A DNA stretch of 64,000 nt from Halolactibacillus alkaliphilus (GTDB taxonomy: Bacteria > Bacillota > Bacilli > Bacillales > Amphibacillaceae): NCBI RefSeq assembly GCF_900115465.1, contig NZ_FOWN01000006.1, forward strand, positions 1-64,000, written 5' to 3'. Positions 1 to 10,759 of this stretch are shown in pieces. The notes below the pieces were generated by a model, which was not told where the DNA came from, searched no databases, and saw only the letters and a list, made by a program, of their open reading frames with translations. Each line of letters begins with the position of its first letter. Position 1 is the first letter of the stretch. The translations under genes and the position numbers were made by a program.

Positions 1-162
1 CCATTCAACTAATGTGATATTATATTTTTCACTCAATGACACAAATTTATCTTTGGCATAATCCGAAATCGTATCATCTATTACTTTTCTTCGATACTTC
101 ACAACTAACACAAGATGGTAATGCATCAAAAATACTGAATGATTGTTACTGTCTAATTTCAT
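1..162 (-). CDS. tnpA: IS200/IS605-family transposase TnpA, N-terminal part (runs off the window)
   Basis: Read on the minus strand from an ATG at 162, the first 54 codons are open to the window edge. They encode the typical N-terminus of Y1 HUH transposases, with the stretch HSVFLMHYHLVLVVKYRRKV after the start. These enzymes cut and join single-stranded ends of IS200/IS605 elements. An AAGGA ribosome site lies just upstream and a TATAAT box sits at 195-200 (minus). The HUH and catalytic tyrosine motifs would lie beyond the window, so intactness cannot be judged. No complete tnpB lies next to it. The family call is from sequence pattern and is secure for the visible part. Confidence 0.85.
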   Translation of the reverse strand, partial: MKLDSNNHSVFLMHYHLVLVVKYRRKVIDDTISDYAKDKFVSLSEKYNITLVEW

Positions 163-224
163 TGTTATCTCAATCCTTATACTTAATAAGACTGATTATA
201 CCATAATAAGAAAAAAGACAAAAT

Positions 225-369
225 AAAAAACCTTTGGGCTGTCGCCCAACCGACATTCATCTCCCCCTTATCGTTGGGCTACGCCCTTCACACGCTTGAA
301 GAGGGAGACTTCTTTCGGAAGTGCGTTAAAATCTAAGCAAATGGGCTATCCATAAGCTTAGGTTTTTTT
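225..369 (-). mobile_element. Structured left end / leader of the IS200/IS605 element
   Basis: This gene-free stretch (163-511) holds a dense set of inverted repeats. Outer arms AAAAAACCT (225-233) and AGGTTTTTTT (360-369) enclose smaller hairpins, including a perfect TTGGGC/GCCCAA pair at 234-249, GGGC/GCCC near 276-287 and ACTTC/GAAGT near 308-322. Subterminal imperfect palindromes are the recognition structures of TnpA in this family. Read on the minus strand, the segment also carries a short open frame ending at 268 that could be a TnpB C-terminal remnant, so it may be the right end of one element abutting the tnpA leader. Exact ends cannot be set without a second copy. Confidence 0.55.
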
Positions 370-511
370 CTTCTTCGGCTACATTCATAATAAAAATGGC
401 AGTCATTAGTACGTTATATTTGCCATTTTTCTCACAAAAACGATAATTATTTCCCCACCCGATGTCAAAACATGATACACTTTATTTATCATTTCTTTAG
501 GAGGTTGATTT

Positions 512-973
512 ATGAGTTCTATTTCTATTATTGCCGTCGCCAAAGAAAAACGAGCTGAGTATATGCCCTTGTTGCTTGAAGCTGATCCAAACGAAGTTCT
601 CGTTAAAAGTTACCTTCACTCTGGTGATTTATTTTTAATCAAGCGTGAGCAACGTGTAATCGGTGTGTGTCTCTTCACATTCCCTAAACCACGGACGGTC
701 GAACTTAAAAATATTGCGATTAAATCAACTATTAGAAATCAAGGCTATGGCAAGTCTGTCCTTTTACAAGCCACTGATTTTTACAAAGAAAAAGGCTATC
801 GTGAAATAACTGTTGGAACCGCCAACTCAAGCATTGATAATATTGCCTTTTATCAAAAGTTAGGGTTTAGACTCGTTGATCTTGAACTTGATTTCTTTAC
901 AAACTATCCAACGCCTTTATATGAAAATGGCATTCCTACCCGAGACCGACTCATATTTGTGAAACGTATTTAG
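512..973 (+). CDS. GNAT family N-acetyltransferase
   Basis: A 153-residue protein with the GCN5-related acetyltransferase fold. The acetyl-CoA pyrophosphate loop is visible as RNQGYGKS (R-x-x-G-x-G) after the beta-strand ELKNIAI, and the late motif AFYQKLGF matches the usual motif B. The family transfers acetyl groups from acetyl-CoA to amines; the substrate here cannot be told from sequence. An AGGAGG site six to eight bases before the ATG fixes the start. It stands alone ahead of the SH3b genes, with 38 bases to the next start. Confidence 0.85.
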   Translation: MSSISIIAVAKEKRAEYMPLLLEADPNEVLVKSYLHSGDLFLIKREQRVIGVCLFTFPKPRTVELKNIAIKSTIRNQGYGKSVLLQATDFYKEKGYREITVGTANSSIDNIAFYQKLGFRLVDLELDFFTNYPTPLYENGIPTRDRLIFVKRI

Positions 974-1011
974 CTTAATACTTATGAAAGATTTTTTAAA
1001 AGGAGAGAATC

Positions 1012-1893
1012 ATGCGGAAACAATCACTATTCACATGGGCAATAAGCATATTATCGCTTATCATCTTAATCGTGCTTATCACCATTAATCGTCAACAAAC
1101 ATTTAATTATTATCCTTCATATAATTCACCTAAAAAACCTTTTAGTGTTTTAATGGCAAGAGGGGATAATCTGTCGCTTGAAAGTCATGTTGACCTAGAT
1201 CAATTACTTGACTTCCCGCTTTCTGAAGAAGATATGCTTCACCTTTTCACATCACCATCGGTGATGTATGTCGATGCCTCTTCATTATATTTGCGGTTAG
1301 GTCCGAGTACATCATACGATATTGTCGCCACACTATTTCAAAATGATGAAATAACAGTCGGAGAATTAATTACGCGAGAACAATTTAACTACGACACTGA
1401 TCAAACCGAATGGGTTGCCGTTCAATATGGAGACGTTTATGGTTTCGTGAACCCAAGCTATTTATCAGATGAACCTCATTCACTAACCATTAACTCTGAA
1501 CTCGATGATGTGGATAATTTAGAAGATGATGAGACAAACCATACAACAACCGAGACAAATACAACACATACTTCTTCTACGACACCATCAAACAACAATG
1601 TAACGACATCCGAACCGAAAATCACTACTAAATTGGAAACCATCACTAAAAATGTATCTTATGATGTTATTAAACAAGAAAACGATGACCTAATAGAAGG
1701 CACAAGTAAAGTCGTGGTTAAAGGCAAAAATGGCGTTAGAACAATCACGTATGAAATAACTTTTAAAGATAATGTGGAAATAAGTAAAAAAGAAATCAGT
1801 AATGAATCTACACACGTAGATGAAGTTATCCATATCGGCACAAAACCAGCTGATAACTCTCCTTCTGAAACAGAAGAAGAAACATCAGAATAG
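1012..1893 (+). CDS. Membrane-anchored SH3b-G5 domain protein
   Basis: 293 residues. An N-terminal hydrophobic segment (about 8-26) suggests a signal anchor. A bacterial SH3 domain follows (about 84-162; begins YVDASSLYLRLGPSTSY), then a Thr/Asn-rich linker and a C-terminal G5 domain (about 205-282; ITKNVSYDVIKQEND, then GKNGVRTITYEI). SH3b domains commonly bind cell-wall peptides, and G5 domains are found on surface proteins that bind wall or matrix glycans. The role is probably wall-associated; no catalytic domain is present. The start has an AAAGGAGAG site. The next gene also begins with a membrane segment plus SH3b, so the two look paralogous in their front halves. Confidence 0.75.
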   Translation: MRKQSLFTWAISILSLIILIVLITINRQQTFNYYPSYNSPKKPFSVLMARGDNLSLESHVDLDQLLDFPLSEEDMLHLFTSPSVMYVDASSLYLRLGPSTSYDIVATLFQNDEITVGELITREQFNYDTDQTEWVAVQYGDVYGFVNPSYLSDEPHSLTINSELDDVDNLEDDETNHTTTETNTTHTSSTTPSNNNVTTSEPKITTKLETITKNVSYDVIKQENDDLIEGTSKVVVKGKNGVRTITYEITFKDNVEISKKEISNESTHVDEVIHIGTKPADNSPSETEEETSE

Positions 1894-1973
1894 ACTAAAA
1901 TCACAACAGACAATCGCCCCTTACATTATCTTTTATTACTTAACGATGTAAAGGGCTCCTGGGGAGGTAAACC

Positions 1974-3152
1974 ATGCATCAGCTTATCAAATTAATAACC
2001 GTATCATTAGTTACTATTAGTCTTATTCTAATGTCCCAACTCATACATACACCAGCCTATCTTTCGACCTTTACTAACACACGTTCAGTATTTGTGCCAA
2101 AAGAAAAAGCCACCCTATCTTTTAAACATAACACAGCGGAAACAGAAGAACAGGAAGTATCAATTGTGGAACCAGAAAAATTAGTTGAATACTCCGCTAC
2201 AGATTACTTCTCGTCTACGTCGACTAAATATGTTAATATCAGCAGTTTGAATATGAGGGAGGGACCATCAACAGATTACCCAGTCACCACCCTCTTATAT
2301 GAGCACGATCAAGTTGAAGTAGGTTCAAACGTCTCAGATACATTATGGGTTGCCGTTCGAAAAGATACAGCTGTTGGGTTTGTGCACCATCGTTACTTAA
2401 GCGACCAGCCGACCACCGTGATAGAAAAAGATGATGAACAAACTAACACAGATACCACAACTGATACAAAACCAACTAATCAAACAACAGCTAAAAATGA
2501 TAAAGAAGAAACAGCAACTACCGCTCCAACTAAGGATACGCATTCACCACAAAAGAATCGTGCAAATCAACTCTCAACTGTTTCTGCAAATAACCAGGTC
2601 ATTCTTGTTACAACACCCTCTGCCTCCAGCCAAAAAGCAACAATTGAAACTTTTGAGCGTGATGCTAACGGTCATTTCATCTCGATACTTAAGACATCTG
2701 GTTTTGTTGGGAAAAACGGCATTACAACGTCTAAAAAAGAGGGTGACGGTAAAACCCCTGCTGGGAAATATTCTATCGGCACAGCCTTTGGTATACCTTC
2801 AAATCCAGGCACCGCGCTAAATTACCGGAAAATATCTGATGACGATGTGTGGGTAGATGATTCAGAATCAGCACTATATAATACATGGCAATCACGACAA
2901 GCAACTCAAGATCAATGGTCTAGCGCAGAAAATATGAAGATCCCGCAGTATCGTTATGGTTTTGTAATTAATTACAATACTAATCGTACGCCTTATAAAG
3001 GGAGTGCAATTTTCTTTCACGTTGCAAACAACTACACATTAGGTTGTGTCGGAACAAGTGAAAGCCATGTCAAACAAATACTTACCTGGTTAAATCCTAG
3101 TCAATCGCCTGTCATTATTCAAACAACTGACGCTGGTTTAAGCCAGTACTAA
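1974..3152 (+). CDS. SH3b domain L,D-transpeptidase (YkuD family)
   Basis: 392 residues: signal peptide (about 1-30), SH3 domain (about 82-142; NISSLNMREGPSTDYPV), a low-complexity Thr/Lys linker (about 150-205) and a C-terminal YkuD domain. The catalytic signature is seen as FFHVANNYTLGCVG, giving the conserved His and the nucleophile Cys in a GC motif, preceded by KEGDGKTPAGKYSIG, typical of the family. Such enzymes form 3-3 cross-links in peptidoglycan or attach proteins to it, outside the membrane. GGGGAGG precedes the ATG. It follows the G5 protein by 80 bases, perhaps in one transcript, and ends before a strong hairpin. Confidence 0.85.
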   Translation: MHQLIKLITVSLVTISLILMSQLIHTPAYLSTFTNTRSVFVPKEKATLSFKHNTAETEEQEVSIVEPEKLVEYSATDYFSSTSTKYVNISSLNMREGPSTDYPVTTLLYEHDQVEVGSNVSDTLWVAVRKDTAVGFVHHRYLSDQPTTVIEKDDEQTNTDTTTDTKPTNQTTAKNDKEETATTAPTKDTHSPQKNRANQLSTVSANNQVILVTTPSASSQKATIETFERDANGHFISILKTSGFVGKNGITTSKKEGDGKTPAGKYSIGTAFGIPSNPGTALNYRKISDDDVWVDDSESALYNTWQSRQATQDQWSSAENMKIPQYRYGFVINYNTNRTPYKGSAIFFHVANNYTLGCVGTSESHVKQILTWLNPSQSPVIIQTTDAGLSQY

Positions 3153-3184
3153 TTATTCACAACCGCTATTCTATCACACAATTC

Positions 3185-3220
3185 TCAACCACTATATTTC
3201 CTGGGAAATATAGTGGTTGA
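3185..3220 (+). terminator. Long hairpin after the L,D-transpeptidase gene
   Basis: A perfect 16-bp stem (TCAACCACTATATTTC and its complement) with a CTGG loop, followed by GCTTTTG. The weak U-run makes it a moderate intrinsic terminator; it could also act as an attenuator, because the ribosome site of tag starts only about 8 bases beyond. Confidence 0.6.
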
Positions 3221-3239
3221 GCTTTTGAGGAGTGAGACA

Positions 3240-3776
3240 ATGAGACGCTGCCACTGGGTCAATGATGACCCGCTTTATATTGCTTACCACGACAACGAAT
3301 GGGGCAAACACACCACAGAGACACAACAACTTTTTGAAGCTTTAACACTTGAACTGATGCAATCTGGTCTGTCATTTTTAACTGTATTAAAAAAACGCGC
3401 AGCTTTTCAAACAACGTTCTTTTGTTACGATTTAGTCAAATTATCACAGGCTGATACTAACGATATTGAACTATGGCTAACAGATCCTACAATCATTCGT
3501 CATAAGAAAAAGCTTGAAGCTGTTAGCCAAAATGCTGAGGCGGTGCTACAGATTGAACAGACAGAAAAATTTTATACCTATTTAACGAATCACATTGAGT
3601 CTCATTTAACCGAACACTCGCAAAATGCACAGACTTTAACAATAGATATATGCAAAAAAATAGTAAAAACAATGAAACAGGATGGATTTAAGTTTATCGG
3701 TCCTACCACACTTTATAGTTTCTTTCAGGCAACAGGTTTTATCAATGATCATGATGTCACATGTGATTTCAAGTAA
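3240..3776 (+). CDS. tag: DNA-3-methyladenine glycosylase I
   Basis: 178 residues from the ATG at 3240, which has a GAGGAG site; an upstream in-frame GTG at 3213 lies inside the preceding hairpin and is less likely. The family excises 3-methyladenine from alkylated DNA. The zinc snap residues of Tag are present: Cys4 (RRCHW), His17 region (YHDNEWG), and the C-terminal His and Cys in NDHDVTC. The substrate-pocket motif YHDNEWG is intact. It is followed after about 35 bases by an alkyltransferase-like gene, giving a small alkylation-damage pair. Confidence 0.92.
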   Translation: MRRCHWVNDDPLYIAYHDNEWGKHTTETQQLFEALTLELMQSGLSFLTVLKKRAAFQTTFFCYDLVKLSQADTNDIELWLTDPTIIRHKKKLEAVSQNAEAVLQIEQTEKFYTYLTNHIESHLTEHSQNAQTLTIDICKKIVKTMKQDGFKFIGPTTLYSFFQATGFINDHDVTCDFK

Positions 3777-3812
3777 ACATCGCATGAGACATATCGATTG
3801 GAGGCACTTATC

Positions 3813-4091
3813 GTGACACAAGATTTTAAACAACAGGTCATTCAGATTGTTACATCTATCCCATCTGGTGAATGGATAAGTTACGGTGATGTTGCGGTGT
3901 TAGCTGGTCGTCCACGCGCAGCTAGAGCCGTAAGCAGTATTCTTAAGCGCGAAGGCGACGCTCTGCCCTGGCACCGTGTTGTCGCAAAAGGTGGGAGAAT
4001 TTCTATAAAAGAACCCGAATTAAGACGAATACAAATTCAAAAACTTGAATCCGAAGGTCTTGTCATTTCTCGATCCGGAGCTATAATGTAA
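3813..4091 (+). CDS. Alkyltransferase-like protein (ATL, non-catalytic MGMT homologue)
   Basis: 92 residues from GTG at 3813, chosen because a GGAGG site ends 8 bases upstream; an in-frame TTG at 3798 overlaps that site. The protein matches the DNA-binding domain of O6-alkylguanine methyltransferases (SYGDVAVLAGRPRAARAVSSIL). The active-site PCHRV is replaced by LPWHRV, with Trp in place of the acceptor Cys. That is the hallmark of ATL proteins, which bind O6-alkylguanine and recruit nucleotide excision repair rather than repairing it directly. It is paired with tag. A terminator follows at once. Confidence 0.88.
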   Translation: MTQDFKQQVIQIVTSIPSGEWISYGDVAVLAGRPRAARAVSSILKREGDALPWHRVVAKGGRISIKEPELRRIQIQKLESEGLVISRSGAIM

Positions 4092-4116
4092 CCTTTTTTA
4101 TACGACTTCTTTTATT

Positions 4117-4139
4117 AACCACTTTCAAGTGGTTTTTTT
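4117..4139 (+). terminator. Rho-independent terminator of the tag-ATL pair
   Basis: AACCAC / GTGGTT stem with a TTTCAA loop, ending in a run of seven T. It lies about 25 bases after the ATL stop codon. Confidence 0.85.
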
Positions 4140-4329
4140 GTAGATCTTTTTACTTACTTATGACATACCTTAGCCATTTTCAGTTACTTTCTTATACATT
4201 TTTATTGATTTGTCCGCATGTTAGTACAATATTTGTTAAGATTTCTTGTATTTTAAGTAGAATACCAAGACATGATTCTAAAGTTCTGATAAAATTGTCG
4301 TAGAACAATTATAGAAAAGAGGAACACTT

Positions 4330-6126
4330 ATGAAAGGAACCGTCGTAAAAACATGGATTAACACTTTAACTCGGCTTTATTCCGCTGACTTTATTCATCC
4401 CCGCTTAGAAGCCGCAGGCATTAACCCAAAAAGAACCATATCTCCGATTGATAATATTGAAGATACAAAAATCTTTATGTTTATTGAACGTGTCGCAGAT
4501 GATAAACAAATGGCAACGGAAGATTTATGGTTAAAAATCGGGGAAGACAATGTCCAATCTTTCTATCAAGGGTTTGGTTCATTCTTTAAAAAAGATAATA
4601 TGTTTCAATTTTTAAACTCAATGAATGACGTCCATCAAGTTGTTAGAAAGCGCATTGCAGGCTCTAACCCGCCAGGCCTTGACTTAGAGGTCATTGGACC
4701 ATATACCGCTCAGTTAACGTATCGGTCCAAACGGAATATGTACGATTATTTACACGGTCTACTCGTTGGCGCAAAGAAGCACTTTAATGAAGAAGTAGAT
4801 GTACAAGAACGCCATCGGCAAGATGGGGAAATGGTTCTTGAACTTACCTTTCCCTACCAAATCAGAAAGAAAAAACGTTTTCTTGTGTCAAACATGCTCT
4901 CCTTTGGAGTCATTAAGCGTACGGATGTAAAGTTAGGCTTATTCTTTTTAATTTCTGGAAGTATTTTAACTTACCTACAACAGCTAGTTAACATGCCTAC
5001 ATATATGATCCCTATCGGTTTTGGTGTCATAGGCTTTATCGGGATAAATCAAGTGATGCGCCCTGTAAAGGCCATTATTGAAAACTTGGCCGATTTGAAT
5101 AATAAGCATTTTGTGGTGACGACAACAATACAAAGTGGGAAAGATGAGTTTGAGAGCATACATGAAGCGATTAATCACTATAAATTGCAGCTTAGTGAAG
5201 ATTTTATTAGTTTTATGAGTATGACTGAAGAGCTTGAAAACTTTAGCCTTGATTTAAATACTATTTCAAGTAATATGAGCGAAACAAGTACGGATATTCG
5301 ACAAGTTGTTGATGAGCTGGCAGATACCGCGACCACACAAGCAGAAGAAACAGAAGACGGTGTCGGTCGACTTGAACGGAATATCCAGGCGATTACGAAC
5401 ATAACAGAAACAGAACTTGATAGTCGTGATTTACTAAAAAAACAAATGACAGCGATTAAATCTGCCTTTAACAATCTCGATCAAACGAAAAAAGCGCTCA
5501 CCAAGTCCCTTCATGTATTTGAAGGTGTACGTAATGAGAGTGTAACTCTAAAAGAGAAAGGAAAAGAAATCGAAAAGATTACGACCGTCGTGACTTCGAT
5601 TGCCGAGCAGACAAATTTACTCGCTTTAAATGCATCTATTGAAGCCGCTCGTGCTGGTGAAATGGGGAAAGGATTCTCTGTGGTTGCTGAAGAAGTAAGA
5701 AAGCTTGCGACAGAATCAAATGATGCGGCAGAAGCTATTCAAACAAACCTTGGCGCCTTTCTTCATGACTTAGATTTAATGGTCAACGGTTTAACAGAAC
5801 AATTCTCGGTCATTGGTGCTGAAACAGAAACAATGAATGCGGCGATAAATGAAACAGAAAAGTCTTACCAATCCATCGACACCATCGCAGAAAAGATGGT
5901 CGATACAACAGAAGAATTAGAAAAAGAAACACGCGCAATTGAACAGCTCTTTACTACTATGGAGTCACTCGCTGCCATTGCGGTTGAAAACTCCGCTTCG
6001 ACTGAAGAAGCAAGTGCCAGTGTACAAACTTATACCATTGAAATTCAAAAATTAACTGAGCAACTAGAGCAGTTCAAACTTCTCACTCAAAGCTTTAAAG
6101 AAGAATTACAAACGTATCATTACTAA
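4330..6126 (+). CDS. H-NOX (heme gas sensor) methyl-accepting chemotaxis protein
   Basis: 598 residues. Residues 1-182 form an H-NOX domain ([10 protein letters not shown] start). The proximal heme ligand His102 and the heme-propionate motif Y131-x-S133-x-R135 fall at the canonical numbers, with Pro115 also present. The distal residues Trp9, Asn74 and Tyr140, which stabilise bound O2 in the Thermoanaerobacter H-NOX, are all there. Two membrane segments follow (about 205-245), then a coiled signalling region with the MCP hairpin tip [19 protein letters not shown] (about 430-450). It should sense O2 or NO and signal to CheA/CheW. A monocistronic gene with a GAGGAAC site and a terminator behind. 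The fusion type is known from Clostridia. Confidence 0.93.
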   Translation: MKGTVVKTWINTLTRLYSADFIHPRLEAAGINPKRTISPIDNIEDTKIFMFIERVADDKQMATEDLWLKIGEDNVQSFYQGFGSFFKKDNMFQFLNSMNDVHQVVRKRIAGSNPPGLDLEVIGPYTAQLTYRSKRNMYDYLHGLLVGAKKHFNEEVDVQERHRQDGEMVLELTFPYQIRKKKRFLVSNMLSFGVIKRTDVKLGLFFLISGSILTYLQQLVNMPTYMIPIGFGVIGFIGINQVMRPVKAIIENLADLNNKHFVVTTTIQSGKDEFESIHEAINHYKLQLSEDFISFMSMTEELENFSLDLNTISSNMSETSTDIRQVVDELADTATTQAEETEDGVGRLERNIQAITNITETELDSRDLLKKQMTAIKSAFNNLDQTKKALTKSLHVFEGVRNESVTLKEKGKEIEKITTVVTSIAEQTNLLALNASIEAARAGEMGKGFSVVAEEVRKLATESNDAAEAIQTNLGAFLHDLDLMVNGLTEQFSVIGAETETMNAAINETEKSYQSIDTIAEKMVDTTEELEKETRAIEQLFTTMESLAAIAVENSASTEEASASVQTYTIEIQKLTEQLEQFKLLTQSFKEELQTYHY

Positions 6127-6148
6127 TATATTAATCAGTGCTAAAAAG

Positions 6149-6195
6149 AGCTACCCCTCCGTTCATTTTTCAATGGACAGACGGGGTAGCTTTAT
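6149..6195. terminator. Terminator hairpin after the H-NOX receptor
   Basis: AGCTACCCC (6149-6157) pairs with GGGGTAGCT (6183-6191), with additional inner pairing; TTTATC follows. The T-run is short but the stem is strong. Confidence 0.65.
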
Positions 6196-6269
6196 CATTT
6201 AAACATATCTTCTCGTAAAAGTTTAACAATCTGAAGATATTTCCGAGTTATATTATCTATACGCCAGTG

Positions 6270-6283
6270 TGAAAGCGCTCTTA
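6270..6283 (+). promoter_or_regulatory. cre-like box overlapping the galactanase promoter
   Basis: TGAAAGCGCTCTTA matches the CcpA consensus TGWAANCGNTNWCA at all but one position. Its end overlaps the TATAAT -10 box at 6282-6287, so bound CcpA would repress the GH53 gene. Inference from sequence only. Confidence 0.6.
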
Positions 6284-6289
6284 TAATAG

Positions 6290-9121
<2,832 letters not shown>

Positions 9122-9140
9122 AAAGCTAAAAAGATAACAA

Positions 9141-9184
9141 AACGAGCCGCCTGCCCTATTTTTTAACAGGGCAGGCGGCTCGTT
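9141..9184. terminator. Bidirectional terminator between convergent genes
   Basis: A 17-bp GC-rich stem (AACGAGCCGCCTGCCCT and complement) around an A/T loop, between the galactanase (plus) and the lipoprotein gene (minus). Confidence 0.85.
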
Positions 9185-9214
9185 AATTGTTCATCATTTC
9201 TAAATGTGTAAGAG

Positions 9215-9745
9215 TTACTCCATCTCTTCTAATGCATCTGGATAAACAACAGTATCATAAACCTCACCTGTTGCTTGATCAATGTAATTAAATGTGACTG
9301 AATCTGAATCTGATGTATTATCAAACGTTTGATACATGACACCACTAATACCTAATCCAAGAATAAACATCCCTTGAAAACTTTCTTCAAAGACCGCTCG
9401 ATCGACAGTAACATCAAATGAGTTATAACGGTTATTGACGCTAATATCAGTTACAGCTGAAAGTGTCTCATCCTCTAACACATCTTCAATCATATCATCA
9501 ATGTTATCTCTAAATTCTTCCATCATTTCATCGTATTCATCTTTTGGCATATTGTAGACAAGGTTGCCATCTTCATTTATGGTGACATCTACTTCACCCT
9601 CTACTTCCATTTCTTTAATTATACTGTCCAACTCTTCTTCAGAAAAGAACGACTGCGGGATGACCACTTGTTCTGTTTGATTCCCACAACCAACTACAAA
9701 TACAAGAAGTGACACAAGCAAGCTACTTACTACTAATTTTTTCAT
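9215..9745 (-). CDS. Uncharacterised acidic lipoprotein
   Basis: 176 residues from the ATG at 9745, which has a GGAGG site; an upstream in-frame ATG at 9772 lacks one. The N-terminus is a lipoprotein signal with lipobox FVVGC (Cys20), so the protein should be anchored to the outer face of the membrane. The rest is rich in Asp/Glu, with a likely helical segment (YDEMMEEFRDNIDDMIEDV) and a beta-rich C-terminal half ending near DTVVYPDALEE. It resembles small lipoproteins of unknown function in Bacillales and lactic bacteria. No function is proposed. It is a single gene, convergent with the galactanase. Confidence 0.75.
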   Translation of the reverse strand: MKKLVVSSLLVSLLVFVVGCGNQTEQVVIPQSFFSEEELDSIIKEMEVEGEVDVTINEDGNLVYNMPKDEYDEMMEEFRDNIDDMIEDVLEDETLSAVTDISVNNRYNSFDVTVDRAVFEESFQGMFILGLGISGVMYQTFDNTSDSDSVTFNYIDQATGEVYDTVVYPDALEEME

Positions 9746-9913
9746 CACTGATACCTCCAATTTATTATACATCTATTCTCTTCCACTTTAACATAAGACA
9801 CCACTTTTTTACACCTACTTCCATATTTTATTATCTTTAAAAACACTTCCCTCCCTAAGGAAACCGATTGCATTGATATATGCAAATTGAAAACACGATT
9901 GAAAATGCAATGA

Positions 9914-9955
9914 CAAGTCATTACAGCGTAAAACCAAGTCATTAAGCAGTAAAAA
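9914..9955. repeat. Tandem 21-bp direct repeat, candidate activator site
   Basis: Two adjacent 21-bp units (9914-9934 and 9935-9955) share CAAGTCATTA at their start and GTAAAA near their end, with one small shift between. They lie about 100 bp before the pgmB start. Two-turn spaced direct repeats are typical of AraC-type activator sites. The gene-free stretch 9746-10050 otherwise holds only promoter-like A/T-rich DNA, a cre-like box and an inverted repeat. Confidence 0.5.
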
Positions 9956-9980
9956 ATTATTTTTTTTCATAATAAATATG

Positions 9981-9994
9981 CGAAATCGCTTTCA
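9981..9994 (-). promoter_or_regulatory. cre-like box upstream of pgmB-malP
   Basis: On the minus strand TGAAAGCGATTTCG fits TGWAANCGNTNWCA with one mismatch. It is followed at 10002-10017 by an inverted repeat TCATAC-TGTT-GTATGA. Together they form a plausible control region for the maltose genes. Confidence 0.5.
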
Positions 9995-10050
9995 TTTTAT
10001 TTCATACTGTTGTATGATGAAATTAGAAACGCGTTTTGAGGAGGATAACT

Positions 10051-10698
10051 ATGGGAATGCCTAAAGCAGTACTATTTGACTTAGATGGTGTTATTGTCGA
10101 CACAGCCAAGCATCATTACATCGCGTGGCGTGCGCTAGCGAATGAATTAGGATTTGAGTTTACTGAACATGACAACGAAAGGTTAAAAGGTGTGAGTCGA
10201 ATGGATTCACTCAACATCTTGCTTGAAGTCGTTGGCATTGAACTACCTGATGATAAAAAAGCCTTACTTGCTGAACAAAAAAACGAACAATATGTGCGGG
10301 CGATTAAACAGATGGATACTTCAGATATCCTACCAGGTGTAACGGATTTTCTTCACGCATTAAAAGAAGCTAACATTGCGTTTGCTTTGGGTTCTGCGAG
10401 TAAGAATGCACCGATTATTTTAAAAAATATCGGGTTACTCGATGCTTTTGATGCTATTGTTGATGGCAATGTTATCTCACAAGCTAAACCTGATCCTGAA
10501 GTCTTTTTAAAGGGCGCCAAACTGCTAGGTGTTGCCCCAAAAGATTGCGTCGTTTTTGAAGATGCACAAGCTGGCATTGATGCAGGAAAGAATGCAGGTA
10601 TGTATGTTGTTGCTGTTGGCGACCCGGAAGTTTTGACTGGCGCAGATGACTATATAAAAGATTTATCCGCTATGACGTTAACACGACTTGAGCATTAG
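10051..10698 (+). CDS. pgmB: Beta-phosphoglucomutase
   Basis: 215 residues from the ATG at 10051 (GAGGAGG site; the earlier in-frame start at 10036 has none). HAD-superfamily enzyme that interconverts beta-glucose 1-phosphate and glucose 6-phosphate in the cytoplasm. Seen: the nucleophile motif FDLDGVIVDTAKHHYIAW, GSASKNA (motif II), the conserved Lys in QAKPDPEVF, and VFEDAQAGIDA (motif IV). The specific call rests on close match to bacterial beta-PGMs and on the next gene, a GH65 phosphorylase that releases beta-glucose 1-phosphate. The two are 61 bases apart. Confidence 0.93.
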   Translation: MGMPKAVLFDLDGVIVDTAKHHYIAWRALANELGFEFTEHDNERLKGVSRMDSLNILLEVVGIELPDDKKALLAEQKNEQYVRAIKQMDTSDILPGVTDFLHALKEANIAFALGSASKNAPIILKNIGLLDAFDAIVDGNVISQAKPDPEVFLKGAKLLGVAPKDCVVFEDAQAGIDAGKNAGMYVVAVGDPEVLTGADDYIKDLSAMTLTRLEH

Positions 10699-10725
10699 CT
10701 CTTGTTGTTTTTAACTCAGATAAAA

Positions 10726-10739
10726 TGAAAGCGATCACA
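10726..10739 (+). promoter_or_regulatory. Perfect cre box between pgmB and malP
   Basis: TGAAAGCGATCACA fits the CcpA consensus TGWAANCGNTNWCA at every position. It lies within the operon, just ahead of the malP ribosome site, where a bound CcpA could act as a roadblock or repress a separate malP promoter. Confidence 0.65.
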
Positions 10740-10759
10740 TATTCAAGGAGGAATTACAG

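Noticed and set aside
2431-2820. Overlapping ORF inside the L,D-transpeptidase gene
   Set aside because: Out-of-frame shadow of the Thr/Lys linker; Gln/Leu-rich and without any domain pattern.
4270-4320. Sigma-D (flagellar) promoter before the H-NOX receptor
   Set aside because: A TAAA is present, but nothing close to GCCGATAT lies at the right distance.
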